Origin: an uncultured Tateyamaria sp.
Lineage (GTDB): Bacteria; Pseudomonadota; Alphaproteobacteria; Rhodobacterales; Rhodobacteraceae
DNA: 64,000 bases
Assembly (NCBI RefSeq): GCF_947496075.1
Contig: NZ_CANMBJ010000001.1
Span: 248,001-312,000, forward strand
Direction of reading: 5' to 3'
This document shows, piece by piece, positions 44,415 to 51,383 of this stretch; the first letter of the stretch is position 1, and every line of letters begins with the position of its first letter. The notes beneath the pieces were generated by a model that was not told the origin of the DNA, searched no databases, and saw only the letters and a program-made list of their open reading frames with translations. Position numbers and translations under genes: made by a program.

Positions 44415-45173
44415 ATGCTTCATCTTGCCCAGAAAACTTCCCCCGGAGGGCCGGTCCGCCCGGAAGCGCACGTGATGGTCAGCGCGCTCAATGCGCAACT
44501 GACCCATCACGGCGCCACGGATGTGCTGCGCGCGGCGTTCGAGGCGGTGCCTGACATCGCCTTGGTGTCCAGTTTCGGGGCGGAATCAGTTGTACTGCTG
44601 CACCTTGCGGCCATGGTGAAACGGGATGTGCCGGTGATTTTCATCGATACAGAGATGCTCTTTGTTGAAACACTGGTCTATCAACAGGACGTGGCGGAGC
44701 GGCTGCGATTGGAAAACGTAACCGTGATCCGGGCGGATAATATCGTTGCCCAGGACCCGGACGGAAACTTGCATCAGCGTGACACGGATGCGTGCTGTGC
44801 GTTACGCAAGACGGTGCCGCTGCAAAAAGCGCTCGCACCCTACAGCGGATGGATGACAGGCCGGAAACGGTATCAATCGGGAACGCGGGCGAAACTGGAG
44901 TTCTTTGAGGTCGAGGACGCTACGGGCCGGATCAAGGTGAATCCGCTGGCCCGCTGGGCACCCGAAGACGTGCGCGACTATATGGAAGAAAACCGCCTGC
45001 CCCGGCATCCGCTGGTGGCACAAGGATATCCCAGCATCGGTTGTGCGCCCTGCACGTCGCCGGTGGCAGAGGGCGAAGACCCGCGCGCAGGGCGTTGGCG
45101 GGATCAGGACAAGGACGAATGTGGCATCCATTTTGTCGATGGCAAACTGGTGCGCGTAGGAGAAAGCAAATGA
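44415..45173 (+). CDS. cysH: Adenylyl-sulfate (APS) / phosphoadenylyl-sulfate reductase
   Basis: A 252-aa PAPS/APS-reductase fold. The nucleotide loop is 'LVSSFGAESVVLLHL' (~residues 52-65). The cluster Cys are 'DACCALRK' and 'GCAPCTSPV', the pattern of the Fe-S type that accepts APS, and the catalytic Cys is in 'KDECGIHF' near the end. The first ~20 residues ('MLHLAQKTSPGGPVRPEA') have unusual composition and their DNA matches the leader of the window's interspersed hairpin repeat, so the start may really be the ATG at 44475. GGAG precedes the 44415 ATG by 10 nt. It supplies sulfite to CysI. Confidence 0.92.
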   Translation: MLHLAQKTSPGGPVRPEAHVMVSALNAQLTHHGATDVLRAAFEAVPDIALVSSFGAESVVLLHLAAMVKRDVPVIFIDTEMLFVETLVYQQDVAERLRLENVTVIRADNIVAQDPDGNLHQRDTDACCALRKTVPLQKALAPYSGWMTGRKRYQSGTRAKLEFFEVEDATGRIKVNPLARWAPEDVRDYMEENRLPRHPLVAQGYPSIGCAPCTSPVAEGEDPRAGRWRDQDKDECGIHFVDGKLVRVGESK

Positions 45174-45580
45174 CAATTGTTGTAACGGATCAGGGCTTTG
45201 GGCCGGACACTTGGGATGGCGGCTATGCTCCGCTTGGCGAGGCTGCGAATGATGCGGCAGCGCTCGACGTACCAAGCGATGCAGACCCAGATCAGATCCC
45301 GCTGAATGCGGATATCATCCGCGTGGATTTCCCCAGCTTTGCCGATGGCCGCGGTTTCACCATTGCCCGGATGCTGCGCCTGCGCGGGTATCAGGGCCGT
45401 CTGCGCGCCAAGGGCCACGTGATTTCGGACCAATACGCCATGGCCCGCCGGTCAGGTTTTGACGAGGTTGAGATCAGCCAGGCCCTAGCCGCGCGCCAAC
45501 CCGAGGATCAGTGGCAGTTCCGCAGCGAGTGGCAAGCCCATGATTATCAGGCACGGCTGCGCGGTGCGTCCAACCACTAA
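45170..45580 (+). CDS. DUF934 protein of the sulfite-reduction operon
   Basis: From the ATG at 45170, overlapping the cysH stop (ATGA), the protein is 136 aa; the ORF-track start at 45041 lies inside cysH. It matches the DUF934 pattern: 'IIRVDFPSFADGRGFTIARMLRLRGYQGRLRAKGHVISDQYAMARRSGFDEVEI'. DUF934 genes are nearly always beside cysH or cysI in proteobacteria and the protein is presumed to help sulfite reduction, but its activity is not established to my knowledge. Confidence 0.9.
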   Translation: MTIVVTDQGFGPDTWDGGYAPLGEAANDAAALDVPSDADPDQIPLNADIIRVDFPSFADGRGFTIARMLRLRGYQGRLRAKGHVISDQYAMARRSGFDEVEISQALAARQPEDQWQFRSEWQAHDYQARLRGASNH

Positions 45581-45661
45581 AGCCCCGTCATCTGACCCAG
45601 ATCAAGGCGCGCGACCTTTCGCGCACTTACCCAGCTACAAAATTCTTCCCAAATAGAGAGG

Positions 45662-45679
45662 CGCGGGTGTAAACCCGCG
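45662..45679. promoter_or_regulatory. Palindrome just upstream of fpr
   Basis: CGCGGGT-GTAA-ACCCGCG, arms 7 bp, ending 11 nt before the reductase ATG. It could be an operator or an mRNA hairpin close to the ribosome site; no T-tract. Confidence 0.4.
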
Positions 45680-45690
45680 TTGACATATAC

Positions 45691-46542
45691 ATGACCGAGC
45701 AAACACCCGTGAACGAGACAACCGCCGTCAAGGCCACCCCGACCCTGCCCGATGCCCAGACGGTGACGGAGATCGAACACTACACCGATCGCCTGTTCCG
45801 CTTCCGGTGTACGCGCCCCGCATCCTTGCGCTTTCGCTCGGGCGAGTTTGTGATGATCGGCCTGATGGGTGACCCGCACCCCGAGACCGGCAAACAGAAG
45901 CCGCTTTTGCGCGCCTATTCCATCGCCTCTCCATCATGGGACGAGGAACTGGAGTTCTACTCGATCAAGGTACAGGACGGCCCGCTGACCTCGAAGCTGC
46001 AGCACATCCAGCCGGGCGACGAAATCATTCTGCGCCCCAAGCCCGTCGGCACGTTGGTGCATGACGCGCTGCTGCCCGGTAAGCGCATCTGGTTCTTTGC
46101 CACTGGCACCGGCTTTGCGCCTTTCGCGAGCCTGCTGCGCGAGCCGCAGACCTATGAGGATTATGACGAGGTCATCATCACCCACACCTGCCGCGAAGTG
46201 GGCGAGCTGACCTATGGCCGCGACCTGATCGAGAGCCTGAAGCACGATGAGTTGCTGAACGAGGTCATTGGCGAGGGCTTCTGGAAGAAGATCAAGTACT
46301 ACCCCACCACCACCCGCGAAGAGAGCCCCAAGATGGGCCGCATCACCGACCTGATGAAATCCGGTGAAGCCTTCAAGGATCTGGACGTCGAGCCGCTGAA
46401 CCCCGAAAGCGACCGCGCGATGATCTGCGGCAATCTGGCCTTCAACCTCGAACTTAAAGAGATGTTCGAGGAGTACGGGCTGGAAGAAGGCGCCAATTCC
46501 AAGCCGGCGCATTACGTGGTGGAAAAAGCGTTCCTCGACTGA
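45691..46542 (+). CDS. fpr: Ferredoxin-NADP(+) reductase
   Basis: A 283-aa flavoprotein. FAD-binding: 'RAYSIASPSWDEELEFY' (RxYS, ~residues 75-80) and 'GPLTSKLQHIQPGDEI'. NADP-binding: 'WFFATGTGFAPFASLLRE' (~135-150) and 'MICGNLAFNLELKEMFEEYG' (~245). The C-terminus 'HYVVEKAFLD' places an aromatic and acidic end at the flavin as in the bacterial (Azotobacter-type) subgroup. It shuttles electrons between NADPH and ferredoxin or flavodoxin; the position behind the cys operon suggests a supply to sulfite reductase, inferred only. Confidence 0.93.
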   Translation: MTEQTPVNETTAVKATPTLPDAQTVTEIEHYTDRLFRFRCTRPASLRFRSGEFVMIGLMGDPHPETGKQKPLLRAYSIASPSWDEELEFYSIKVQDGPLTSKLQHIQPGDEIILRPKPVGTLVHDALLPGKRIWFFATGTGFAPFASLLREPQTYEDYDEVIITHTCREVGELTYGRDLIESLKHDELLNEVIGEGFWKKIKYYPTTTREESPKMGRITDLMKSGEAFKDLDVEPLNPESDRAMICGNLAFNLELKEMFEEYGLEEGANSKPAHYVVEKAFLD

Positions 46543-46561
46543 CGCAAGTGCACCCTTTGAA

Positions 46562-47410
46562 TCAGCTATCCTGATCCTGTGCAATCAGGGTCAGGAACGT
46601 ATCGATCAGCGTCATGTCTTTGGACACTGCGGGGCCGAACACGCCTTTGTGCGTCCAGCTGAGCGACAGGGCGCTGTAAGCAGCGGCCCATGACAGCAGG
46701 TGGGATTGCGAGACATTCAGCGCGGCGGACCACTGCACCGCCCGGCGCAGGATCACAGTTGGGTCAGAAAAAATCGCATCCGATCCAAGCGGGTTTCGGA
46801 ACGCGTTTGCGAGTTCGTATGTCGCCTCACCCAACACACCTTTGGCGTCAAAGGCCAGAAAGCCGCGGTCGCTGCCCCGCACGTTGTCGTGGTGCAAGTC
46901 ACCGTGCAACGGGCGGATATTCGTTTGATTGGCCAGCAGCGGCTGCGCCAGTTGGCGTGCGGCTTGTACCGTTGCCCGCACGCTAGACGGACAATCCGGG
47001 GTGAAGGTCGCTGCAAAGAGCGCCTCGAACCTATGCGGCAACGGATCAAGGCTGCGCGGCGGGTCTATCCGGCTTTGGTGCAATTGCTGTGCGACATCGC
47101 CGAGGATTTGGGTTGCCTGCTGATCGTCCCCCTGACGCACCATGTCGCCCAGCGACGGGCCGTCCAGCCATTCCATCAGAACGGCTGCGCCTGCCCTCTC
47201 GAATACGCGCGCCGCACCCTGCCCGTCCAAGGCGGTCAGCAAGTCGAACCCCGGGGCTTCGTCCCGCAAGTCATCATCTGTGTAGCATTTCAAGCAGGCT
47301 GTGGTGCCGTCCGCACGTTTGACCCGCCAGAGCGATGCAATGGGCGTATCCGTCAGGTGTTGAGCCTGTGTGATTTGGAAGGCGGTCAGTAAGCTGGTGT
47401 CAGGTTGCAT
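46562..47410 (-). CDS. Small-molecule phosphotransferase of the APH(6)/hydroxyurea kinase type
   Basis: From the ATG at 47410 the protein is 282 aa; the ORF-track start at 47446 is a TTG, and an ATG at 47440 is also in frame. Kinase features: 'RADGTTACLKCYTDDD' (ATP-binding Lys), 'VLMEWLDGPSLGDM', the catalytic loop 'IRPLHGDLHHDNV' (Asp as base, ~residue 185) and 'LAFDAKGVLGEATYELANAF' (metal Asp). The pattern is that of the APH_6_hur family, which includes streptomycin 6-kinases. In a marine chromosome the natural substrate is probably a metabolite rather than an antibiotic. It is convergent with fpr. Confidence 0.82.
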   Translation of the reverse strand: MQPDTSLLTAFQITQAQHLTDTPIASLWRVKRADGTTACLKCYTDDDLRDEAPGFDLLTALDGQGAARVFERAGAAVLMEWLDGPSLGDMVRQGDDQQATQILGDVAQQLHQSRIDPPRSLDPLPHRFEALFAATFTPDCPSSVRATVQAARQLAQPLLANQTNIRPLHGDLHHDNVRGSDRGFLAFDAKGVLGEATYELANAFRNPLGSDAIFSDPTVILRRAVQWSAALNVSQSHLLSWAAAYSALSLSWTHKGVFGPAVSKDMTLIDTFLTLIAQDQDS

Positions 47411-47466
47411 GTCGCATGGGTATTGTCCCTGCTTCGACATGTCCAATGCCCGATCAGGTGGGCCAG

Positions 47467-47500
47467 AAAAAGGCCGCGCCCCAAGGGTTGGGACGCGGCC
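47467..47500 (-). terminator. Rho-independent terminator after the Ala-rich gene
   Basis: On the minus strand GGCCGCG/CGCGGCC with an internal CCC/GGG extension and TTTTT after. It separates the Ala-rich gene from the kinase gene. Confidence 0.85.
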
Positions 47501-47526
47501 ATATCACCGTTTGCTGACAGCTTGGA

Positions 47527-48342
47527 TCAGAGACCCATCGCCTGTTTCAGCTGGTCCAGAAGGCCTTCGAGCACTTCGGGATTGTTTTGCGCCTGTTCGA
47601 TCCCGGCTTTGAGCGTTGTTTTCTGCACGACGCTCAACGCTTCGGAGTTGTCGATCATCTCGGCGACCTTGTCGAACTCGAAGCCGTCGACGGTCAGCAG
47701 GTCAGCGACACCGCCATCCGTTGCACTTTCAGTTGCTACGCTTGCGGTGTCGGTCGCTGCGTCAGTTGTTGCATCCGTCGCTTCGGTTGCTGCACCTTCC
47801 GCAGTGTCGGTCGCGGCATCTGCCGTATCGGTCACAGCATCTGTCGTCGCCTCTGCAGCGTCGGTTGCACCTTCGGCGGCATCTGTCGCTGTCTCGGTCG
47901 CTGCATCAACTGCTTCAGAGGCGGTTTCAGTTGCGGCATCCGCTGCATCCGTTGCCGTCTCTGTTGCTGCGTCAACCGCGTCTGCTGCAGCGTCGGCAGT
48001 GTCTTCGGCCAGGCTCTGCGCGCCTTCCACGGCATCCGAAGCCGCATCGGCGGCGCCTTCGGCTGCGTCTGTAGCGGTATCGGCCACGGCATCGGCAGCC
48101 GCTTCTGCGCCTTCAGCCACCGCTTCGCCCGCGTCCGTTGCCGCATCCACGGCTTCACCCACGGCGCTTTCGGTCGCTTCTGCCGCCTCGCCGACGGCAT
48201 CACTTGCGCTTTCCAGCGCTTCGGGTGCGTTCACGGCGTCCGCCGCTTGCGTCGCCACGTCTTGAGGGGTCTGACCCGAGTACAGCAGATACGCCCCCCC
48301 CGCGATCACGACCGCCACGATAATCCAAATGAGATTCTTCAT
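47527..48342 (-). CDS. Membrane-anchored Ala/Thr/Asp/Glu repeat protein
   Basis: From the ATG at 48342 (AAAGGAG 7 nt upstream) the protein is 271 aa. Residues ~3-22 are one membrane helix 'NLIWIIVAVVIAGGAYLLY', without a signal-peptidase site. Residues ~45-210 are a tandem low-complexity stretch with an approximate 7- to 11-residue period ('AADAATETATDAAD'), predicted to be a long amphipathic helix like group 3 LEA proteins or apolipoprotein-like coils. Residues ~213-271 form a separate charged helical end 'VDGFEFDKVAEMIDNSEAL...LDQLKQAMGL'. It is not part of an evident operon. A short palindrome CGGTCAC/GTGACCG lies 21 nt upstream of its start. Function unknown. Confidence 0.85.
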   Translation of the reverse strand: MKNLIWIIVAVVIAGGAYLLYSGQTPQDVATQAADAVNAPEALESASDAVGEAAEATESAVGEAVDAATDAGEAVAEGAEAAADAVADTATDAAEGAADAASDAVEGAQSLAEDTADAAADAVDAATETATDAADAATETASEAVDAATETATDAAEGATDAAEATTDAVTDTADAATDTAEGAATEATDATTDAATDTASVATESATDGGVADLLTVDGFEFDKVAEMIDNSEALSVVQKTTLKAGIEQAQNNPEVLEGLLDQLKQAMGL

Positions 48343-48543
48343 TGCCCACTCCTTTTGTCCAGCGGTCACCCCCTGTGACCGTGTCTTTACTCTCGGGTGT
48401 CAGATGCGCAGGCCTGTGAAAAGGTGCAAGGGGGAAATTTGTAGATTTCGGCGCAGGATGGCCGATTCAGAGGGTTGAAGAAAACCAGGGCAAAGAGTAG
48501 GTTTTGGCCTCATATTTTTCGGAACGATCAAAGGACGACCACC

Positions 48544-49092
48544 ATCGCTCGCAGACCCCACAACGCGCCGCCGCAACGCGACACCGGCCCGCGCGTCAAC
48601 GACAAGATCCGCGCCAACGAAATCCGCCTGATTGGCGCCGACGGCGAAAATGTCGGTGTCGTCACCCCCGCCCGCGCCATGGATATGGCAGACGATGCAG
48701 GCTTGGACCTGGTTGAAATCTCGCCCAACGCCAATCCACCCGTGTGCAAGATCATGGATTTCGGCAAGTTCAAGTACGAGACGCAAAAGCGCGAAGCCGA
48801 AGCCCGCAAGAAGCAGAAGATCATTGAGGTGAAGGAGGTGAAATTCCGCCCCAACACCGACACCAACGATTACGAAGTGAAGATGCGCAATGTCTTCAAG
48901 TTCCTCGAGAACGGGGACAAGGTGAAGGTGACCCTACGGTTCCGCGGGCGCGAGATGGCGCACCAGAATCTGGGGCGTGAGTTGCTGGAGCGCGTGGCCG
49001 AAGACACCAAGGAAATCGGCAAAGTCGAGAACTTCCCCAGGATGGAAGGCCGTCAGATGGTCATGATGATCGGGCCGCTGCCGCAGAAGTAA
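48544..49092 (+). CDS. infC: Translation initiation factor IF-3, apparent ATC start
   Basis: The family N-terminus '[18 protein letters not shown]' begins one residue after an ATC at 48544, which has AAAGGA 8 nt upstream; no ATG, GTG or TTG precedes it suitably (the ORF-track start is a TTG 69 nt earlier without a ribosome site). The product is then 182 aa, the normal IF-3 length. N-domain: '[54 protein letters not shown]'; linker helix '[12 protein letters not shown]'; C-domain '[27 protein letters not shown]'. IF-3 prevents 50S joining and rejects non-AUG starts, which gives feedback control of its own rare start codon, as known for the E. coli AUU. A terminator follows. Confidence 0.93.
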   Translation: MARRPHNAPPQRDTGPRVNDKIRANEIRLIGADGENVGVVTPARAMDMADDAGLDLVEISPNANPPVCKIMDFGKFKYETQKREAEARKKQKIIEVKEVKFRPNTDTNDYEVKMRNVFKFLENGDKVKVTLRFRGREMAHQNLGRELLERVAEDTKEIGKVENFPRMEGRQMVMMIGPLPQK

Positions 49093-49117
49093 CGACCTGC
49101 TCTTATCCCAAATTCCA

Positions 49118-49145
49118 AGGGCGTCGCTTTCGCGGCGCCCTTTTT
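49118..49145 (+). terminator. Rho-independent terminator after infC
   Basis: AGGGCG...CGCCCT hairpin (18-26 nt) followed by TTTTT; 25 nt after the infC stop. rpmI and rplT do not follow, unlike in enterics. Confidence 0.85.
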
Positions 49146-49158
49146 GGTGTCAGACGGT

Positions 49159-49521
49159 CTAGACGTTCACGTTGTCTTTCGTATCGTCATCCTCGGATGG
49201 CTCGAACAGTTTGGAACTTAGTTCGATCATCTTGCCCGTTTCCGCCGTGTACTGATCAATCGCCTTCTGCAGAAAGGCCATTTGTACCTCCTGCACTTCG
49301 GTGGGCGTCTTGGCGTGTAGCAAAGAGTGCTGCAAGGCAACGTCCTCGCGCACCCGTTCAGCAACAAAGGTCATCCATTCGGCACCCATATCGCTCATTC
49401 GTTCGATGGAAGAGGCCCCAAACCAATTGAGCGCGCCGAGGCCAGCCGCTTGCCATTGTGACATGGTATCCGCCATGGTTGATTGGTCTGTATCCTTCGG
49501 GTGTTTGTCTGTGCGTTTCAT
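49159..49521 (-). CDS. Phasin-family protein
   Basis: From the ATG at 49521 (GGAGG ~9 nt upstream; the ORF-track start at 49530 is a TTG touching the ribosome site) the protein is 120 aa. It is a long amphipathic helix with phasin features: 'WQAAGLGALNWFGASSIERMSDMGAEWMTFVAERVREDVALQHSLLHAKTPTEVQEVQMAFLQKAIDQY'. Phasins coat polyhydroxyalkanoate granules. No phaC or phaZ is adjacent. The tail 'PSEDDDTKDNVNV' is acidic. Confidence 0.8.
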   Translation of the reverse strand: MKRTDKHPKDTDQSTMADTMSQWQAAGLGALNWFGASSIERMSDMGAEWMTFVAERVREDVALQHSLLHAKTPTEVQEVQMAFLQKAIDQYTAETGKMIELSSKLFEPSEDDDTKDNVNV

Positions 49522-49617
49522 CGTGCGCAATCCTCCCTGTGGCGGGATTATGCTAACACGAGTGGCGCCTGCGTACCTTGCGCACAGTCAAAATTGATGT
49601 GCGCACGCGGCCCCTTG

Positions 49618-49646
49618 CCGAAAAAAGAGGCCAACTTGCGTTGGCC
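49618..49646 (-). terminator. Rho-independent terminator of the frameshifted gene
   Basis: On the minus strand GGCCAAC-GCAA-GTTGGCC (7-bp stem, 4-nt loop) followed by TCTTTTTT; it begins 18 nt after the repaired-frame stop at 49664, which supports that frame as the real gene end. Confidence 0.85.
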
Positions 49647-49663
49647 CCTTGTCAGGACGAGTA

Positions 49664-49989
49664 TCAGGTCTGCGGATTTGCGGTCGTATCGGCCACAACC
49701 ACGGCTTGCACGAAGCCGCGAACGGATCGTCAATGTTGCCTGAGCCATCGCGCAGCAGGAAGTCAGCCGTCACAGTCACGGCATTGCCCGATATCCGGGT
49801 GATATCCAGGTCAACCTCTTGCTCCAGCACGTGGTGATCGCCGTTGTTGTACCGCTGGCGAAAGCCTTTGAGCATCGCTTCGGCCTTTTGCACTGTGGAT
49901 CCAAAGGTGACGGCCTGGGATTCCCGCCGTTTGCGCCCGCGGGTTGGATCGAAATGAATAGTCAGTTGGCGAAATTCGACAACCGTAAT
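49664..49989 (-). pseudogene. Gene of unknown function with apparent ATT start and a one-base frameshift
   Basis: On the minus strand AAGGAG lies 5 nt before an ATT at 49989; in that frame no ATG, GTG or TTG occurs between the upstream in-frame stop and residue ~34. The reading 'TVVEFRQLTIHFDPTRGRKRRESQAVTFGS...' is protein-like and continues to 'GSGNIDDPFA' near 49720, after which the frame degrades into 'SCKPWLWPIRPQIRR'. Moving to the next frame there gives 'FVQAVVVADTTANPQT' and a stop at 49664, followed by a terminator. The pair fits a 108-aa protein with one G lost from a G run at about 49715-49720. I do not recognise the family. The change may be a sequencing error or a recent mutation. 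Confidence 0.65.
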
Positions 49990-50117
49990 AGTAACTCCTT
50001 GAATAAATCAGTTTTTCAAATCACTGCTAAATATGCAGTGACACTATCATAACGCGAACCCCTCTTTTTTTACCCGTCCGGATCTGTGTCGCCCTACCGA
50101 ACTTGTGAATGTCTGCA

Positions 50118-50131
50118 TGTGAGCGCTCACA
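50118..50131. promoter_or_regulatory. Perfect 14-bp LacI-type operator palindrome
   Basis: TGTGAGC|GCTCACA, a perfect palindrome with the central CG typical of LacI/GalR-family sites and identical to the core of the idealised symmetric lac operator. It lies 66 nt before the dehydrogenase start. No lacI-type gene is in the window. Confidence 0.6.
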
Positions 50132-50196
50132 GACCCGGCCTTGACCTCACCCGGGGTGCATTCGACAAGGGGCCGTCATCAACGGAGCCAGAGATC

Positions 50197-50946
50197 ATGC
50201 CTGAATTTGCGCGCTACCCGAGCCTTGAAGGCGCACCTGTCCTTGTGAGCGGCGGTGCATCCGGCATTGGTCGGTTGACGGTTGAAGCCTTTGCCGAACA
50301 GGGGGCTAAGGTTGCGTTCCTGGATCGGGATGCGGACGGCGCGGCAGAAGTGACAGAGGTGACCGGTGCAACGCATGCATTGTGCGACTTGCGCGACATT
50401 GCAGCCACACGGGAAGCGATCGCGGACCTGGCCAAGCAGGTTGGCCCCTTCAAGGTTCTCGTCAACAACGCGGCCCGTGATGACCGGCACAACTGGCAAG
50501 ACGTGACCCCCGAGTATTGGGACGAACGGATGCAGACCAACCTGCGCCACATGTTCTTTGCCATCCAGGCTGTGGCGCCGGACATGATCAAGGCCGGAGG
50601 CGGCTCCATCATCAACATGGGCTCCAATTCCTGGTGGGAGGCTGGAGGTGGCTTTCCCGCATACACCACGGCCAAAGCTGCCGTACACGGCCTGACCCGC
50701 ACCATGGCGCGCGATCTGGGGGACCACCGCATTCGGGTAAACACGGTTGTGCCCGGCTGGATCATGACGGACCGCCAAAAGGAGCTGTGGGCCACGCCAG
50801 AGGCGCTGGAGGCGCACCGCGCACGGCAATGTCTGCCCGACCTGATCGATCCCGTTTATGTGGCGCGGATGGTGCTGTGGCTGGCCTCAGACGATGCTGC
50901 AATGTGTACGGCGAACAACTTCATGGTCGAAGCCGGCTCGATCTAG
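50197..50946 (+). CDS. Short-chain dehydrogenase/reductase
   Basis: From the ATG at 50197 (GGAG 9 nt upstream) the protein is 249 aa, a normal classical SDR; the ORF-track start adds 37 residues that run through the operator. Cofactor loop: 'VLVSGGASGIGRLTVE' (GxxxGxG, ~residue 14), 'AFLDRDADGA' with Asp favouring NAD(H), 'VLVNNAARDDRH' (~90), catalytic Ser region 'IINMGSNSWWEAGGGFPAYTTAKAAVHGL' with Tyr-x-x-x-Lys (~150). The style resembles sugar-acid or aldose dehydrogenases, which would fit the LacI-type palindrome upstream. Its stop overlaps the convergent gene's stop by 3 nt. Confidence 0.92.
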   Translation: MPEFARYPSLEGAPVLVSGGASGIGRLTVEAFAEQGAKVAFLDRDADGAAEVTEVTGATHALCDLRDIAATREAIADLAKQVGPFKVLVNNAARDDRHNWQDVTPEYWDERMQTNLRHMFFAIQAVAPDMIKAGGGSIINMGSNSWWEAGGGFPAYTTAKAAVHGLTRTMARDLGDHRIRVNTVVPGWIMTDRQKELWATPEALEAHRARQCLPDLIDPVYVARMVLWLASDDAAMCTANNFMVEAGSI

Positions 50947-51383
50947 GGCAGTGAGACACCTGCGGACCTTGCACCATCAAACAACTCCCGCAGATGACCG
51001 AATTCCGCCACAAGCATGCAGCGTGCAAGGTTCGTGTCCTCGCTGTAGCGGGCAATACACAGCGTGTTTGACGCTCCGCGCTGCACGGCCGCATCCAAAA
51101 GCGGCTCAAGCAGTTCCGCATAGCGCTGCATGACCATCGTCAGGTCGTTAAAACATGCTTGGGCCGGTCCGCTCTCCGACCCTTCGCATCTTGCGATTGC
51201 CAGAGAAAGGCAATGGGTTTGCATTGGCGCGCGCAGCGCATCTCCCAGACCATCAACAGCCTTGGCACACCCCACAATGTTGGCCCGTTGGAATTGTATG
51301 TCCTCCGCAAGCAAACTGCAGGGAAAAAGCAAAAGGGCCGCCAGCAGGCAGCCCTTCGATAGGTGAGTCCAAGCGCGGTTCAC
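50943..51383 (-). CDS. Exported Cys-rich protein at the end of the cox operon
   Basis: From the GTG at 51383, overlapping the coxM stop (GTGA), the protein is 146 aa; the ORF-track ATG at 51422 is inside coxM. The start 'VNRAWTHLSKGCLLAALLLFPCSLLA' is a signal peptide. The mature part has six Cys in 'VGCAKAV', 'THCLSL', 'ARCEGS', 'QACFND', 'NTLCIAR' and 'LARCMLV', spaced as for three disulfides. Overlap with coxM argues for a role linked to the enzyme or its substrate, but the family is not recognised; a DUF1311/LprI-like fold is possible. Confidence 0.72.
   Translation of the reverse strand: MNRAWTHLSKGCLLAALLLFPCSLLAEDIQFQRANIVGCAKAVDGLGDALRAPMQTHCLSLAIARCEGSESGPAQACFNDLTMVMQRYAELLEPLLDAAVQRGASNTLCIARYSEDTNLARCMLVAEFGHLRELFDGARSAGVSLP

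Noticed and set aside
46562-47410. Aminoglycoside resistance gene
   Set aside because: The kinase is of the APH(6)/hydroxyurea family by motif, but it has no mobile-element context and its base composition matches the chromosome, so a resistance call is not justified.
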